Origin: Zasmidium citrigriseum
Taxonomy: Eukaryota > Ascomycota > Dothideomycetes > Mycosphaerellales > Mycosphaerellaceae
DNA length: 64,000 nucleotides
NCBI GenBank assembly: GCA_002786025.1
Contig: NHNW01000010.1
Location: 62,001 to 126,000, forward strand
Reading direction: 5' to 3'
How positions within the stretch are numbered: position 1 is the stretch's first letter; each line of letters opens with the position of its first letter. Both the position numbers and the translations under genes were made by a program. Below the pieces are notes generated by a model, which was not told the origin of the DNA, made no database searches, and saw only the letters and a list, made by a program, of their open reading frames with translations. Of this stretch, positions 1 through 11,474 are shown piece by piece.

Positions 1-637
1 GCGACCCTCGCCGCCACGGAACTCGCGTGGTTCTGCATCAGTATTAGCGACGACCTCCGACCAAGTTCGCGGTCAACAATGTACCTCTCGTGCGGTTGGA
101 GTGACGATCAGAGCGGACACCGTCATCACGGTTCTCGGCGCGGTTGTTCAAAGAACCGGCTGCATGAATGTTAGCCCAGCTCATGGGATGCCAGACTGGT
201 GTCGTCTGGTCTTGGACCTCTGATATGTGGACCGGCCCTCCTGTTCTCCAAACGCACCTTGATCGCCTCTTGTGAACGTCTGATGGCTGCCACCGCGACC
301 GCCAGCGGCTGGACGGGGGGTGTCCTTAGCAGGCCCCTCTGCGCCAGCATTGCGCTTGCCGGTTCGCTGGACTGGCTTGTCGATGACCTTGGTCGGCGGC
401 TCGGGCTCCCTGTCCGGGTCGAGCTCCGGGTCGTTGCCTGAAGTCAGTGTTAGATGGCCCACTCGAAGTCGTCAATGACGATGGTAAGAGGTTTGCGTCG
501 TACCCAGGAGCTCGTAGAGGTTCTGTTGCGGTGCAGGTCAGCCATCGAAATTCTCCGCGCGGTCGCATGACCGCGCCCAAATGCTCATTCGAGCGGCGGA
601 AACGGCTGAGACATACCTTGCTTGCAATTGCGCTCAT
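1..637 (-). CDS. stm1: Stm1-like ribosome-associated protein, 3' end outside window
   Basis: The Stm1/SERBP1 family binds 80S ribosomes and preserves or represses them under nutrient stress. The gene had to be assembled from five exons: 637-617, 522-504, 437-258, 159-85 and 32-1, separated by GT-AG introns of 94, 66, 98 and 52 nt. The joined frame stays open for 109 codons. It begins MSAIASKNLYELLGNDPELD and continues with the proline/glutamate block EPEPPTKVIDKPVQRTGKR, the N-terminal signature I know from fungal Stm1-like proteins, then a Gly/Arg-rich stretch and a charged Arg/Asp segment. Exon 2 is only 19 nt. The donor of the third intron (257, GTGCGT) is the least certain junction. The C-terminal part lies beyond base 1. 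The start is the first ATG in a good context, followed directly by a GTATGT donor after seven codons. Confidence 0.8.
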
Positions 638-1445
638 TTTGGGTGCAGTTATGAGCTGGCCTGACCCATTGTCTTGAGATTCGCGGGTGAGGAGAGGAAA
701 CGCACGAAATGCCAGTGGGCTTGTTTGAGAGTTCAAGCTTTTTGCGCTAGCCGAATAGGTCTGATTGCTGAGACAAGGGCAATGGTAGCATTAACAGCAA
801 ATCTCAATTCATTGCAGCCCAACACATCTTCTTGGTGACTTTAGATGATGGACATGATCGGGCCGCTCTTGCTAATCTTCTGACGGACCTCTCTGAGCAC
901 CATGTAAAGTACTAGATGGGCTTTGGGCGCCGAGGACTGCCAGACTGCTTCGAGGGAGCAGTGACGAGACACCTTCTCCTTCTCCCTGCACAGTGATCAA
1001 ATCGCCAGCTCTCTCCAGAATCTGATTTCAATACATTCTACCCATCTGAGCCCTTGGATTGGAGGTAGATGCTCGGGTTGGACCAGAGTGGCACACTTCC
1101 AAAGTGACACGTTACGCAATGATGCAGTGTGACCATGTCATTCAAAAACTACCTCCTTCGATCTCGTCCGCTCAACACTCTTCACTTCAACTCATCTCTT
1201 CGTCATCCTCTTCCTTCTTCTTTTCACTCAATACCCAAGAACCTCCAAAAACTCCCGAAACCTTGACATTGCTGGAACAATGTCTTCCACACGCACCGTC
1301 GCTATGCACATTCGCTGAAATGCAGCAATTCCCGTTTTTGTTTTCCTTTTCCCATTAGTCGTAGCCCGCCAAATCGCATGCGGTCCTGTGATGCTGGGTA
1401 AAATTTGAGACTTTTCGTCGGAGCTCGGATCGATGGACGCCTGAA
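638..1445. other. Intergenic, between Stm1-like start and bZIP stop
   Basis: About 0.8 kb upstream of the minus-strand Stm1-like gene and downstream of the bZIP gene. Only short frames without family features are present. A CT-rich run lies at about 1190-1230. I see no gene. Confidence 0.5.
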
Positions 1446-2955
1446 TCATGAATGGTAGGATGCGGGATAATGCATCGATGCTGAGAGACCAAATGGATCA
1501 GCGTCGAGCATCGGGTCGCTCGGGTCAACATCGAATTGGCCATCTCCGGGATGGCTTGTGGGCGGCATCATTTGCTGTTGCTCATAATGCCCTGGCGGAG
1601 CAACTTGCTGCTGTTGCTGACCTGGCTGCATACCTTGCGCTGCTTGATAGTAATCGCCATGCTGCTGAGGCTGCGAGTGATCAAACTGCGAAGGATATGT
1701 GCCGTGCAGTTCGGGGGAACGAGTGGCCACCGGGATATCGTTGTCGTCGGGTTCGTCGAGCATCGATCGAGAATGTTGCGTATCGTACTCCTGGTCTGTA
1801 CTCACGGAGTCAACCTAGGACGAACACAGTTCTATTAGGGGTGAAGGGGTGAACTTGCCGAGCTGATCGAAGTGTTTCTGGAATGGGCTGGGGTAGAATG
1901 AGGACGCTGACTGTGGCCCCGCATTCCCGCCTGCTCCAGCAGCAAGAGGCTGGGCCATGCTGTGGTGGCTGCTGGCGGAGAGGCTTGATATTCCGCTTGC
2001 GCTGCTCTGGTAGTGGGACGGCGTGGGTCGTGGCGGTTGCACGTTCGAAGGCTGTTGCTGGCCTTGATAGAGAGCTTGGTTAGGACGCTGCTGTGACGAG
2101 CGGGCATAGGTGTGTATATGCTGTGCCTGCGGCTGAGCGAGACCAGCAGAAGTTGGTGGGGTCATCCCACCTTGATGCATAGTCATAGGAGATCTGGTCG
2201 ACATCTGGGTGGGCGACGACGCATGTGATGATGGCGTAGGATGCGTATGAGGGGAAGTCGTTGAGAAAGCCGGGTCCTGGTTCGATTGGCCGGGGGCGAG
2301 CTTGGGCAAGAAGTTCTGACCAGAACGTCGTGCTTGATGTCGTTGCATGGCTGCTCTTTGAAGTTGCGGTTGTTGAGGAGCGCTCGTGGCAGGATGCATA
2401 AACCCAGGTCCAAGTACTGGACTGCCAGTCTTCATCTGAAGCTCAGCCTGAACATCGATGCCTGTCTTGGTCAGCAATGAATTGAAATGTCATGCGACAA
2501 ACCATACCCTTCTCAAGCAAGATGCGCTCCAGCAGCGAGTTCTTGTATCGAAGCATCAAACATTCATCGGCAGCAGTCCGATGGCTCTGCTGAAGAGTGG
2601 CAAGCGTTTCTTCATTCTGCTTGATGGTAGCTTCGAGCTGCTTGATGTACTCGGTGCGTCGTTCGCGGAAAGCAGCCTGGGCCTGTCGGTTGCGTTGCTT
2701 ACGTTCCTCGGAGGTGGCATATATCTACCACAGATCAGCCACGACATGGAATGCAAAGGATGCGAGTCATTCGAGAGCACTCACTGGTTTCCTGCCGCCT
2801 TTGCGTTTCTGGGGTTGGGCGGGTTCCTGGGTAGCTGGTTCGGCACCCGGGTCCTGCTCAGGCGTGGACTCGATCGAGCTGGGAGTGCCGTCTGGCGCAG
2901 GCTCGACCTTGGAGGGGGCTGCCATCTCGCTATCTCCCATAATACTATCTCCCAT
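1446..2955 (-). CDS. bZIP transcription factor, AP-1/Yap-like basic region
   Basis: Nuclear DNA-binding regulator. Four exons: 2955-2785, 2724-2508, 2461-1859 and 1795-1446, giving 446 residues. The basic region at about residues 62-78 contains RNRQAQAAFRERR, the N-x2-A-Q-x2-F-R form typical of Yap1/Pap1-type fungal bZIPs, followed by a leucine-zipper segment to about residue 125. The rest is low complexity, rich in Gln, Ser, Pro and His, with an acidic patch after residue 330. The third intron (1858-1796, 63 nt) uses a GC donor (GCAAGT) with a CTAAT branch site and TACAG acceptor. Without its removal a TAG interrupts the frame. The first in-frame ATG, at 2955, was chosen. Two further in-frame ATGs follow within ten codons. 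I do not recognise the specific orthologue. Confidence 0.85.
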
Positions 2956-3893
2956 CTCCCATCTGCTGATGCAGGTACCCGATGAGGCCCTGCCCAAGCC
3001 AGTTAGAAGCCAATAAGGCGACGCTAAGGTTCCACCAGAATGGAGCGGGCAGGCTGTTGGACAGAGGATAGACGGAATTGGTAATAACTTTAGCAGAGAG
3101 AAAGATAACCTTGCAGAGGGAGGACGGTGAGGTAAGAGTTTGGGTAATCTAAACTGATCAATGGGGAGGAGAAGCGCCGCTGGGCGGTCACGCGGTGCGC
3201 TCTGCGAGACCGGACGGCAGGCTCAGCAGGCTGAAGAAAATCTCTGCAGTCGCTGCGCGCGCTGCTGCGGGCAGCCGACGGTCGCCTTGGCCCACGCCGT
3301 CGGCCAGGGCTGGGGCTCCAAAACGCGTTGGTGAGGTCGCAATTGCCCGGTGCTGCTGCTCTTCTTTTTGCGGCTCCCTGTCCGCGCGCGCACACGGCGA
3401 ATTGTGATTGCTGGAGCGACGTAGCATCGAGCTTGGACGGCGTGGATGGCAGGGATGTCTGCAGATCGCTCGTGACGGAGAATGTAGCGATTGGCGAGGC
3501 GCAAGGTAGAGTTGCGGGGACTGCATGCGCGGTAACTTCACTGGGAAGGCGTAGCCCGCACGCGCGTGGTTTCTCCTCGGAGGCGACTTCCAGAAGAGCT
3601 GTGGAACGATTTTGAAACACGGCCCCAACGCCTCCACGGACGTCAGCTCTTCTCCCAGACGTCACCTCTTGAAATACATCCGCCATGGTAGGAGCCATAC
3701 CAGCTAAAAGAATGAGAGACTCTGTCGCGTGAAGGAATTCAGATCGATGGCTTCAAGAACGGCTTCCGGGAGTAGCTCCGGCTGGTAGGCTCTCACCTCT
3801 TCTGTGGTGATGAAGTTCATGGAGATGCAACAAGCAAAGCCCTTCGAGTAGATTCAGGAGTATCGAGATCAATTGACCAGGTGAGATTCGAAG
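2956..3893. other. Divergent promoter region, bZIP and arrestin genes
   Basis: About 0.9 kb between two divergently transcribed regulators. It should hold both promoters and 5' leaders. It contains a short 38-codon minus-strand reading frame (listed separately) and a GC-rich stretch at about 3180-3560 whose long open frames have no recognisable features. Confidence 0.5.
3704..3820 (-). other. Possible 38-codon upstream ORF of the bZIP gene
   Basis: ATG at 3820 to TAG at 3704 encodes 38 residues with balanced composition (starts MNFITTEEVRAYQPELLPEA), unlike the low-complexity noise around it. It lies about 750 bases upstream of the bZIP start on the same strand, so it could be an upstream ORF in a long leader, as known for some fungal bZIP genes, or a first exon I cannot connect. 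Nothing else supports it. Confidence 0.25.
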
Positions 3894-6663
3894 ATGGTAA
3901 GTTAATTGGTTGATAACGCAACGAGGCAACGTGAAAGATCGAAGTTGCTCTCACTGACTACAGCCTCTCGCCACTGCCTCTCCGTTCCGGCTCGATCTTA
4001 CCCTCGCTGAATCTCTGAACGATGGCCTCTCTGGAGTCTTTCAATGTTGGCAGCATTGCCGACCTGGTGAACGGTCACTCGCTTCCACAAATCGAACGAG
4101 CCCTCGAGGCTATGCTGCCATGGAACAACGATCGCAGCGCTACGAGATCTCGCGACCACAACCCATACCTCCACCGCCGCCTCCATTGCCTCCGCCCCCA
4201 CCTCTCCCTCCGCCCGCGACTGTGCCGGCGCCACCCCAGGAGTACTCATCGGCTGAGCCTCTGCCATGGTCGTCTGCGATCCCAAGGCCTCTGTCCGACA
4301 TTCGCGAGCTGAGCGAGCCAAGTTTGATGGACAACCTAATGCATCATCATCGATACCGTCACAGACGCAGCACATCGAGAGCGAACTCTATGAAACGTGC
4401 GGAGTCGTTGAAGCGTCAGAAATCTCAGCGTGGCGAAAACCAGCACCCGAAATTGAATTACCACCTTTTGCAACACCAAGAGGGAGGGTCTTCTTCGTAC
4501 AGCAGTACCCCAGAGCAGCAGCAACAATCCAGCTTCTACAGCATACCACAGTCGAGCGTTCCTCGGCGATCATCGTCGCAAAAGTACTCACACCGCCAGC
4601 CTAGGTCACACACTCGAAACACATCCATCACGTCGAAACAAGCGTTGAGTGTTCCGCGCCATCCAGCGCACTCGATACCCAACAGAGGTGGAAGCCAGTC
4701 GCCGGTAAAAGAAGCTGGATTGCGACTGGACCCGATCACGTCCGAAACTTCGCGGAGAGTGCCCTCGCGAACTCTTATCCGCAATCCGCATCCGGTCGAG
4801 ATCTTGGAGTATCCCTCGTACAAGCATCCAAGAGTGAAGCTCGAATTACAAGTCTCTGCTCCGATTTTTGTTGGTGGTGGCACTGTTGAAGGGAACGTTA
4901 GGGTCACTGTGGACGACAATCAAAATGTTCGACACCGACGTTCGATCAGCATTGGCGCCGTCTCGGTGGATCTTTTGGGATTCGAAGAAGTCGAGAACAA
5001 TCGAAGGTCGACATTCCTTGCGCTTGGCACAGACGTTATAGACTCCAGCCATCCACCACCTGCACGAATGGTGCAACCCCCGGATCCGCTCTTCGCAGGC
5101 GATAAGTTCTGGGCGCTCGCACCGTCCAGCACGCCACTCCCGTTCATGATCAGCATGCCCCTTGATACGGGCCCACCACCTTTCCACTCCAAGCGAGCAA
5201 GCATTCGTTTCCTGCTATCCGTCACGGCATTGGTACGTGATGCTGGCAAGCATTACCGTGTGAGAACTTCTCAAGATATTCAAGTGTTGCCCACCTACGA
5301 TCCTGAGAAAGCATTGACCTCGCTTCCAAGTCCGTTGACCGCCTATGATGAACTGATTATTCCAAGAAGCACTGGGCAAGAGTTGGTTCGTGTGACAGCT
5401 GGACTACACAGGCAGGTCTGGGTCAGCGGTGGAAGCATCTTCGTGGATGTTCATATCTCGAACAAGAGTCGAAAGCCGGTAAAGCGATTGGAGCTTACCC
5501 TCGAGAGAGATGTTCTTTGCTACAAGCATGCTGCTGCGGCGACGCTGGAAAAGTCGGCTATTCAAGCTCGCATTTTCGAGAGTAATGAACAAGCCATTTT
5601 GGCTCGGGCATCGTTCAAACCTGGCGCGACTGGCTGGACTGGTGTCGAACCACTTACTTCTGATGTTCGGACGTGTGAGCTGGAGCTGCCGCGTGGCCAT
5701 GCGACTGTCCGGTGCGGCAAGTACTTCGAAGTGCGATACTTCCTCAACGTCACAGCCTCATTGTCGAACTCGAAGTTGGTTTCGGTTCAGCTGCCGATAA
5801 TCTTGATCCACATGAACTCGCTGGATGTGGTGCCCAATTCTGTGGCACAGGTCGCAGCAGCCATTGAAGAGAAGCGTCTCCATCGACAGCTGAGTCGCTC
5901 AAGGTCGCGCAGAAATCCTGAAGGACACTCCAGACAAAGATCCGCCTCAACTCCAATTCCGTCAAGCGAGGTGAAACGCCAGGCATCGTACGCGCAAGGC
6001 CGGGCATTCGCAGCGCCAAGACAGCAATCGCTGGATCGACAAAGGGAGCAAAGACAGGACATTGAGGATGTTCGAAACTTGCTCGATTCGTCGCCACGAA
6101 AGCATCCACCGCCATCGCTGAAAGGGCTTACCATCAAGAAAGTCGGAAGTAATTTGAGTCTGCGCAGCATTGGTCTGGCGAACAGAAGCGACGAGACATT
6201 CGGAGTGATGGGCGCCATGTCTTACCAAACGCCTCCACCGAATAGATCCGGGCGCACCTTTGATGAAGTGGAAGGCCTACGGGATCGATTGAGGCGAATG
6301 GGCAGTTTCGATTCGATTCGAAGCAAGAAGTCGACCGCCACCAACAATTCCAGGGCGAGGAGTGAACAAGCTGGCAAGGGCCAGTACAGCTTGCCGCCGT
6401 TCCACCAACAGATTCCGCCGCATGTGCTTGGATTGACAACTACCACGCGAAAAGTCAGCAGTGAACTTCCGGGCGATCGCCCATCGACATCTTTGAGCTT
6501 CAGGGACAAGCTGGACAGGTCACGATTCGAATTCAAGGCGGTGCGAAGAAAGGCGAGCGGGACACTGAAAGAACGGAGTAAGCAATGGTGGGATTCGAGG
6601 AAGGGTAACAATAATAGTAAAGATACGACAGACCGCGAGAGAGAAAGAGCTGGGTGGATATGA
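3894..6663 (+). CDS. Alpha-arrestin (arrestin-related trafficking adaptor)
   Basis: Alpha-arrestins recruit HECT ubiquitin ligases to plasma-membrane transporters and trigger their endocytosis. Proposed exons are 3894-3896 (ATG only) and 3964-6663, giving 900 residues. The 67-nt intron has GTAAGT, an ACTGAC branch site and TACAG, and the frame after it is open into the undoubted coding part. A conservative start is ATG 4120, giving 847 residues. Visible parts, in the 900-residue numbering, are a polyproline tract at about 65-90, a basic Ser-rich linker, arrestin N at about 290-455, and arrestin C at about 480-620 beginning with RVTAGLHRQVWVSGGSIFV. A long Ser/Arg-rich tail follows. There is no clean PPxY. 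An LPTY within the arrestin fold is the nearest Rsp5-type motif. A competing ATG at 4022 opens another frame (see findings). Confidence 0.9.
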
Positions 6664-8381
6664 GCAGACTTTACGTTGTTGGGTATCGTTGTCGATCTAG
6701 TTGCCGAATTACAATGACTTTCTCCATGGTTGGCATGCTTCGAGATTTGCATAGGCACGCATTGGCATTCTGATTGTTTTCATGTAAGGGATCAATTTCT
6801 TCATCATTGGAATGCCTCCTCCAATAAGAACGTAAAGTAGTCCCTTCATCCTACAACCTGAGAGTTCTTTCCTCCGCGCGAGCATGCGCCTCCCGCTGAC
6901 TGCAGGACTGGACATCAAAGGACACATGTGCATGTGATTCGATATTGCGACATCTACAAGTGGATTCGTTCGAAGCCTTTGCACACGAAACGACCAGACG
7001 GGCGATTCAGCCTCAATGGGATGTGGAGAAGTTGTCGGCTGGGGATCCAAGGGTTTGTCGAGATTAATGGGTAGCCGACCCATGCAGGCCTTTTATGAAG
7101 TCGGGATCTGTCGCCTGTCAGAATATATTGCCCAGGCGGGCCAGACTCTCGTCGACAGAGGATAGGGCTCCGGGAGCGGTGGGCGCTGCAGTCATGGACG
7201 AGGAGCAAGAGGTGAAGTCGATGTGATGGTTGTCGCGATGAGAGGAGCCGATGGCGCGTTGCCGACAGCCGATGATTAGGTTTGCGAGGTGGATGTCCGA
7301 GTCGAGGGAGAGAAATTGGGTTTGGGACAACGGCTATTTTGGCCGCACGTACCAGAGTCAGTCAAGCCAGAGGATGGGAGCTGGTATCATCAGGACTCAG
7401 CGACCAGCAGCAGCGGCGACGAGGAGGTGCAGCAGAGACGCAGCGGTCTGGAATGTCGCGTGTGCAGCGAGATACAGAGCCATGCATGCATCGTGATGGT
7501 GATTGACGGGCGCAACGTGCTGCAAATGGGATGCTCCTAGGTCCTTTTCGGAGGTGGAGCTGTTCATTTCGTGGCCGGCCCATGTCCCGAAGAGCCCAAG
7601 CGGCCGCCGCACACTGCATCCACCAGCACCAGCAGCAGCACCACGCTTTGGCTCCAGCTCGTATCGACGCCAGCGCCAGACCTCCACCACCTGCGCCCGT
7701 CTGCCACCTCGCAGCCTTCCACTTCTGGAGCTGCCTCTCCTCTCCTCCTCCTCGCCGCCGCTGCGGGCTGCTCTCACTCCTCATCCTCCGCCCTGGTCAG
7801 CGCTGAGCGCACTCCTACACCACCGCCCCTCGCTCACCCTCAGGCCTCCTCTCAGCCCGCCCGCCCGTCATTCTTTGTTTGCCTGCATGTCGTGGACGTT
7901 GCGTCGCTCGTTGCCGATCCCGCTCGACATTGATTAAAACCGTCGCGGCCCGCCCGCCGGCTCTGCCAGATCGCATCGACTGCGCAACTCGACCGGCGAC
8001 AACGCTCGATAGCAGCACCAGCGACCGTTGACTCAGCGTTGCCGTGCAATCTCAACTCGCTGCGTGCTCCTCCGCTGCTGCTTGTCTGCTTGACGCACTC
8101 CCGCAGCCATACCATCCTCACCACCAGTCGGTCTCTGACCGGCGTCCGTTCGTTACAAACGACTCCTCCGAGCTTCTGCGAAGACGTCCGCTCTCTCGCC
8201 CACCACATCGCCGTGCTCAGCTGCGACTTCGAGCACCACATCCGCGCTGGCAGCATCACAGGGAGGAAATCGGAGTGCTTAGACATCCTGGAGGGCCCCA
8301 CGACCGCCGTATACTCGAACGAACGATCGAAATTCCCGGAAGGCTTGGTATAGCCAAGTTGAGGGTGGAGGCCGGTGTCGA
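6664..8381. other. Intergenic and probable long 5' leader
   Basis: About 1.7 kb between two plus-strand genes. The proximal part, 7510-8380, is C-rich with many short overlapping frames and CAG-type microsatellite runs near 7620-7650, which resembles a long leader or promoter. Overlapping frames on both strands at 7100-7940 show no family features. Confidence 0.45.
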
Positions 8382-10192
8382 ATGGATGAGGCCATGGCAC
8401 CTCCTCTAAAGCGACGCAAGCTGTCGAGCTCCGTATCAGAACAGTACTATCGACTGGACAACAGCACAGCACCCGCAGATGCGGTTAAATCATATCCCAA
8501 TGGCGTCGATTCGTCACAACAACTCACACACTCGTCTCTTGCCCCGGCCCGGACAGGATCACAGGAGGACTTCCAGCCAGAGAGGATGCAGCGGCCTGTG
8601 GTGGAAGGTATCGCCGATTTCAAGGTACTGGTCCCTCGACAAGGCACAGGCTCGTCTTCCAGCTCTGTTGCGGCCACGGACAGTGAGACGGCCGTCACCG
8701 TCCTCACGGAATCCATCACTTCAATGACATCTTCCATATCCGTGTCACTGTCGACATCGTACTCGAGTCCCACGCTACCCGCAGACACTGTCCCGGCCGG
8801 CGTGACACCGAGTGAAAGCTCAAGTTCCAGCAGGTCACGGCAGTCTTCGTCGCCATCTGCCTACTCAAGCAGTAGATCCAGCTCGAGCAGCATCAACGAC
8901 ACGTCCTCAATCACATCATCTGCAAGCCGGTCCACTTCTACAGTGGAATCCAGCGTATCCTACAATCTCACGACGTCAGGTACGAGTGTCCATGTTTGTA
9001 TTTAGTGGATCGACACTAACGTTAAACAGCCATCATTCTTGAAGGTGCAAGCGATACCACGACTTCGAAGACAACCATTACTCTGGACAATGCAACGTCA
9101 TCCACCTCGACAACAGATGCAGCCTTTCTTTTCTTGGCCACACTGTCCAATGGAGAGGTGTCGACGCTTACCCGACATAGCGGCGTCTATACGACAACAC
9201 TGGACGATGGCGAAGTGTTCACGATCCCATCAATATCTGCGTCTACGACTCGTGAACGGACGAGTACGTCAAGCCGCTCATCAACTGCTTCAAGAACGTC
9301 TTCCACGTCCACGTCGAGCTCTGAGCAGAGTACTGTGACGTCGACACTGCAAGTGACTGGTGCTGTTGCCGGTCAGGGCGAGAGTACTGCTACGTATTCG
9401 TCCACCACAAGCAGCACATCGGCTGCATCAGGTGGTGGAGGCGATGGTAGTAGTACTCCCCCTGCTGGAACCATTGCTGGTGGTGTCGTGGGCGGTGCTG
9501 CTGGCTTGGCTGTTCTTGTCCTCATAGCGATGCTATTCGTGAGGTGGTACAGGCGAAAGGGTCAAGCAGGACACCGAGAACTACCACCTGGATCAGCTGC
9601 TTCGCCCGACTCACCAGAGCAGACCACGGACAGGAGTGGACCTGGAATGGCCGAGCGTGCTGGGCTGATGCCATTTGCTGCAGCTCTACCTGCGCTTTTC
9701 CGACACCAAAACCGCAGTGCTGAAGGCTCGGCACCATCAGAGCGGGGCTTCACGCGAGTATCAGGTCGAAAATTGCCGTCTGCATTCAGTGAAGGCATGA
9801 GCAGTGAGGGGGCCAGGAGCCACCCCCCGCCCGGCATGCCACTCAGCGGCTCTCCACCGGATGAACGAAACCTCAGCAGCACATCGTTCTATCGGGACAG
9901 CCAAGGCTTTTATGGCGGCGATGGCGCCGGACAAGGCAGATCGTCGACATCCCCAACCTCGCCGACCTCGCCGACCTCGCCGTCGAGCAGTGCTCCCATC
10001 AACAGCGGACCGGAAATGATGACCATGTCACCCGGTCCTCAACGACAACCCCAAGTTCACGCACCCGGACCATACACGTTGTCACCAGCCACCAGCGAGC
10101 ATCCTACCTCACCTCCGGCAGCCGCTGCCCAATTCGCGCGCAGCGATACACCTTCGAGTCTACGCAACAGTCGTTTCACCGAGGACATGTGA
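8382..10192 (+). CDS. Mucin-like single-pass membrane protein, Ser/Thr-rich
   Basis: Two exons (8382-8979, 9030-10192; 50-nt intron with an ACTAAC branch site), 586 residues. Residues about 90-360 are dominated by Ser and Thr, as in O-glycosylated fungal wall sensors. A Gly-rich transmembrane helix follows at about 365-390 (GGVVGGAAGLAVLVLIAML), then FVRWYRRK and a 200-residue Ser/Pro-rich tail with a TSP repeat. The layout matches Mid2/Wsc-type sensors, but there is no WSC cysteine domain. Oddly, the N-terminus is not a signal peptide: it reads MDEAMAPPLKRRKLSS, a basic NLS-like cluster. Either the helix acts as a reverse signal anchor or an upstream exon is missed. The function is not identifiable from sequence alone. 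Confidence 0.8.
9956..9982 (+). repeat. Three perfect 9-bp tandem repeats coding Thr-Ser-Pro
   Basis: ACCTCGCCG occurs three times in a row, preceded by a degenerate copy. It encodes TSPTSPTSP in the cytoplasmic tail of the mucin-like protein. The copy number may vary between strains. Confidence 0.9.
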
Positions 10193-10876
10193 CTAGACCA
10201 AGGTCACGTCACTAACCAAGTGCTTCAACTTTATCGAGATTCCCGCCGCATCGAACCTTGAAAGAAAGGAACGAACGGCTGTATTTGAGAGCGTCTAGCG
10301 TGTTCATCATCTTTCAGCATGGCATGCATTGTCGGCTTTCCTCTGGCCGACGTATCACGAACTTTACGGCGATGACCCTCTGAGGATTTTCCCGGTCCAC
10401 ATTTGGGACCTGCCCATCCTTATTGATGGGATGATTTGGTGAAGAGACGACTCTCTTCGGTCTCTTCGAGGCAAAAGGAGGTGGATGTGGGGAGGACAGA
10501 TGAAGATGATACCCCCTCGATCCACTACTGTAATGTTTTGTATAGTCTGTTCAAATCTCTTGATGTCCGGATCTCATGGACACATGAATGAGAAGAAGAT
10601 CCACATTTCTCTCATGTTTTGCTCTGCTCAGCGAGTCTCTCCTGTGATCTGTATGGTTCTCGCAGGACGCCTCTCAACTAGACCATGTATTGATGATCTC
10701 GTAGTCATGGAATATCGAACCGTTAGCGAGATAGCAGCATGCACGCTTCTTCTTCATTCAGGTCTAACAGCATGTCTCTCGTTCTAGGTCACTCTGCTGG
10801 GAGAGGATTCCTCTAGTTGCCCCAAAACGCCTCGCTATGCAACAAACCGATCCCTCCCACTCTGGAAGCTCTCTTC
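10193..10876. other. Convergent intergenic region
   Basis: About 0.7 kb between the ends of the mucin-like gene (+) and the ankyrin gene (-). It presumably holds both 3' UTRs. No coding or RNA feature is evident. Confidence 0.5.
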
Positions 10877-11474
10877 TCAATCGCTCTCACTTCCAGGTCC
10901 ATTCGGTGCATCATCGTCATCCTCCTCAACAACATCACTGCTCATCTGCAACGTGAGCTCAGCCTTCTGCAAGTCCTTCCTCAAGTCGGTATTCCTCGGA
11001 TCCACAAGGTCGATGGGCTTCAGCTTGGCCTTGTTCCGTATCCTGCAACACAAAACGTCAGTCTCCCAATCCTCTCTTCCATAGAACGCTAACTCACCTC
11101 GGATCGCACCCCGCATCAACCAAAATATCCACCACTGCCTTCCCATGCTCCCACTCCCCCTTCTCCAACGTATTCGCAAACCTTACCGCCTTATGCAAAC
11201 ACGTATCCCCCTCTCGTCGTTCCTGTCCGTCAATCTCCACGCCCTCTTGATCGAGTATGAGGTCCAGGACTTCGTAGGAGCCGTACTGGGCCGCGACGTG
11301 CAGGGCGCTGGCGCCTAGGGCGTCGGTGGTCGTGTTGAGGAATTTGGCTATGTTTTCGGGGTTCGAGGAGAGGGGTGGGGAGGAGAGGACTTCGGAGAGG
11401 AGGGAGGTGTTGTTGCGGCGCGAGGCTTCGATTAGTTGTTCGCGCGGGGAGGCGCCTTCGTCTGTGTCGGCCAT
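10877..11474 (-). CDS. Small ankyrin-repeat protein, Yar1-like
   Basis: Two exons (11474-11098, 11042-10877; 55-nt intron), 180 residues. Two to three ankyrin repeats are visible: GASALHVAAQYGSYEVLDLI at about 52-71, then a DTCLHKAVRF repeat and an AVVDILVDAGCDPRIRNKA repeat. The C-terminus is acidic. Size, repeat number, the D/N-P-x-I-R-N-K motif and the acidic tail resemble yeast Yar1, a chaperone that escorts ribosomal protein uS3 to the nucleus. That assignment is tentative because short ankyrin proteins are easily confused. It is divergent from the Pol III subunit gene. Confidence 0.85.

Noticed and set aside
3090..3698. 202-codon minus-strand open frame upstream of the bZIP gene
   Set aside because: Arg/Ala/Ser-rich composition typical of GC-rich DNA, overlaps several equally long frames, and no domain is recognisable. 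Probably promoter or leader.
4022..4312. 96-codon frame starting at ATG 4022 as the true arrestin N-terminus
   Set aside because: It is out of frame with the arrestin sequence, and no intron could link them. The ATG-only exon model gives a continuous frame instead. Kept as a finding.
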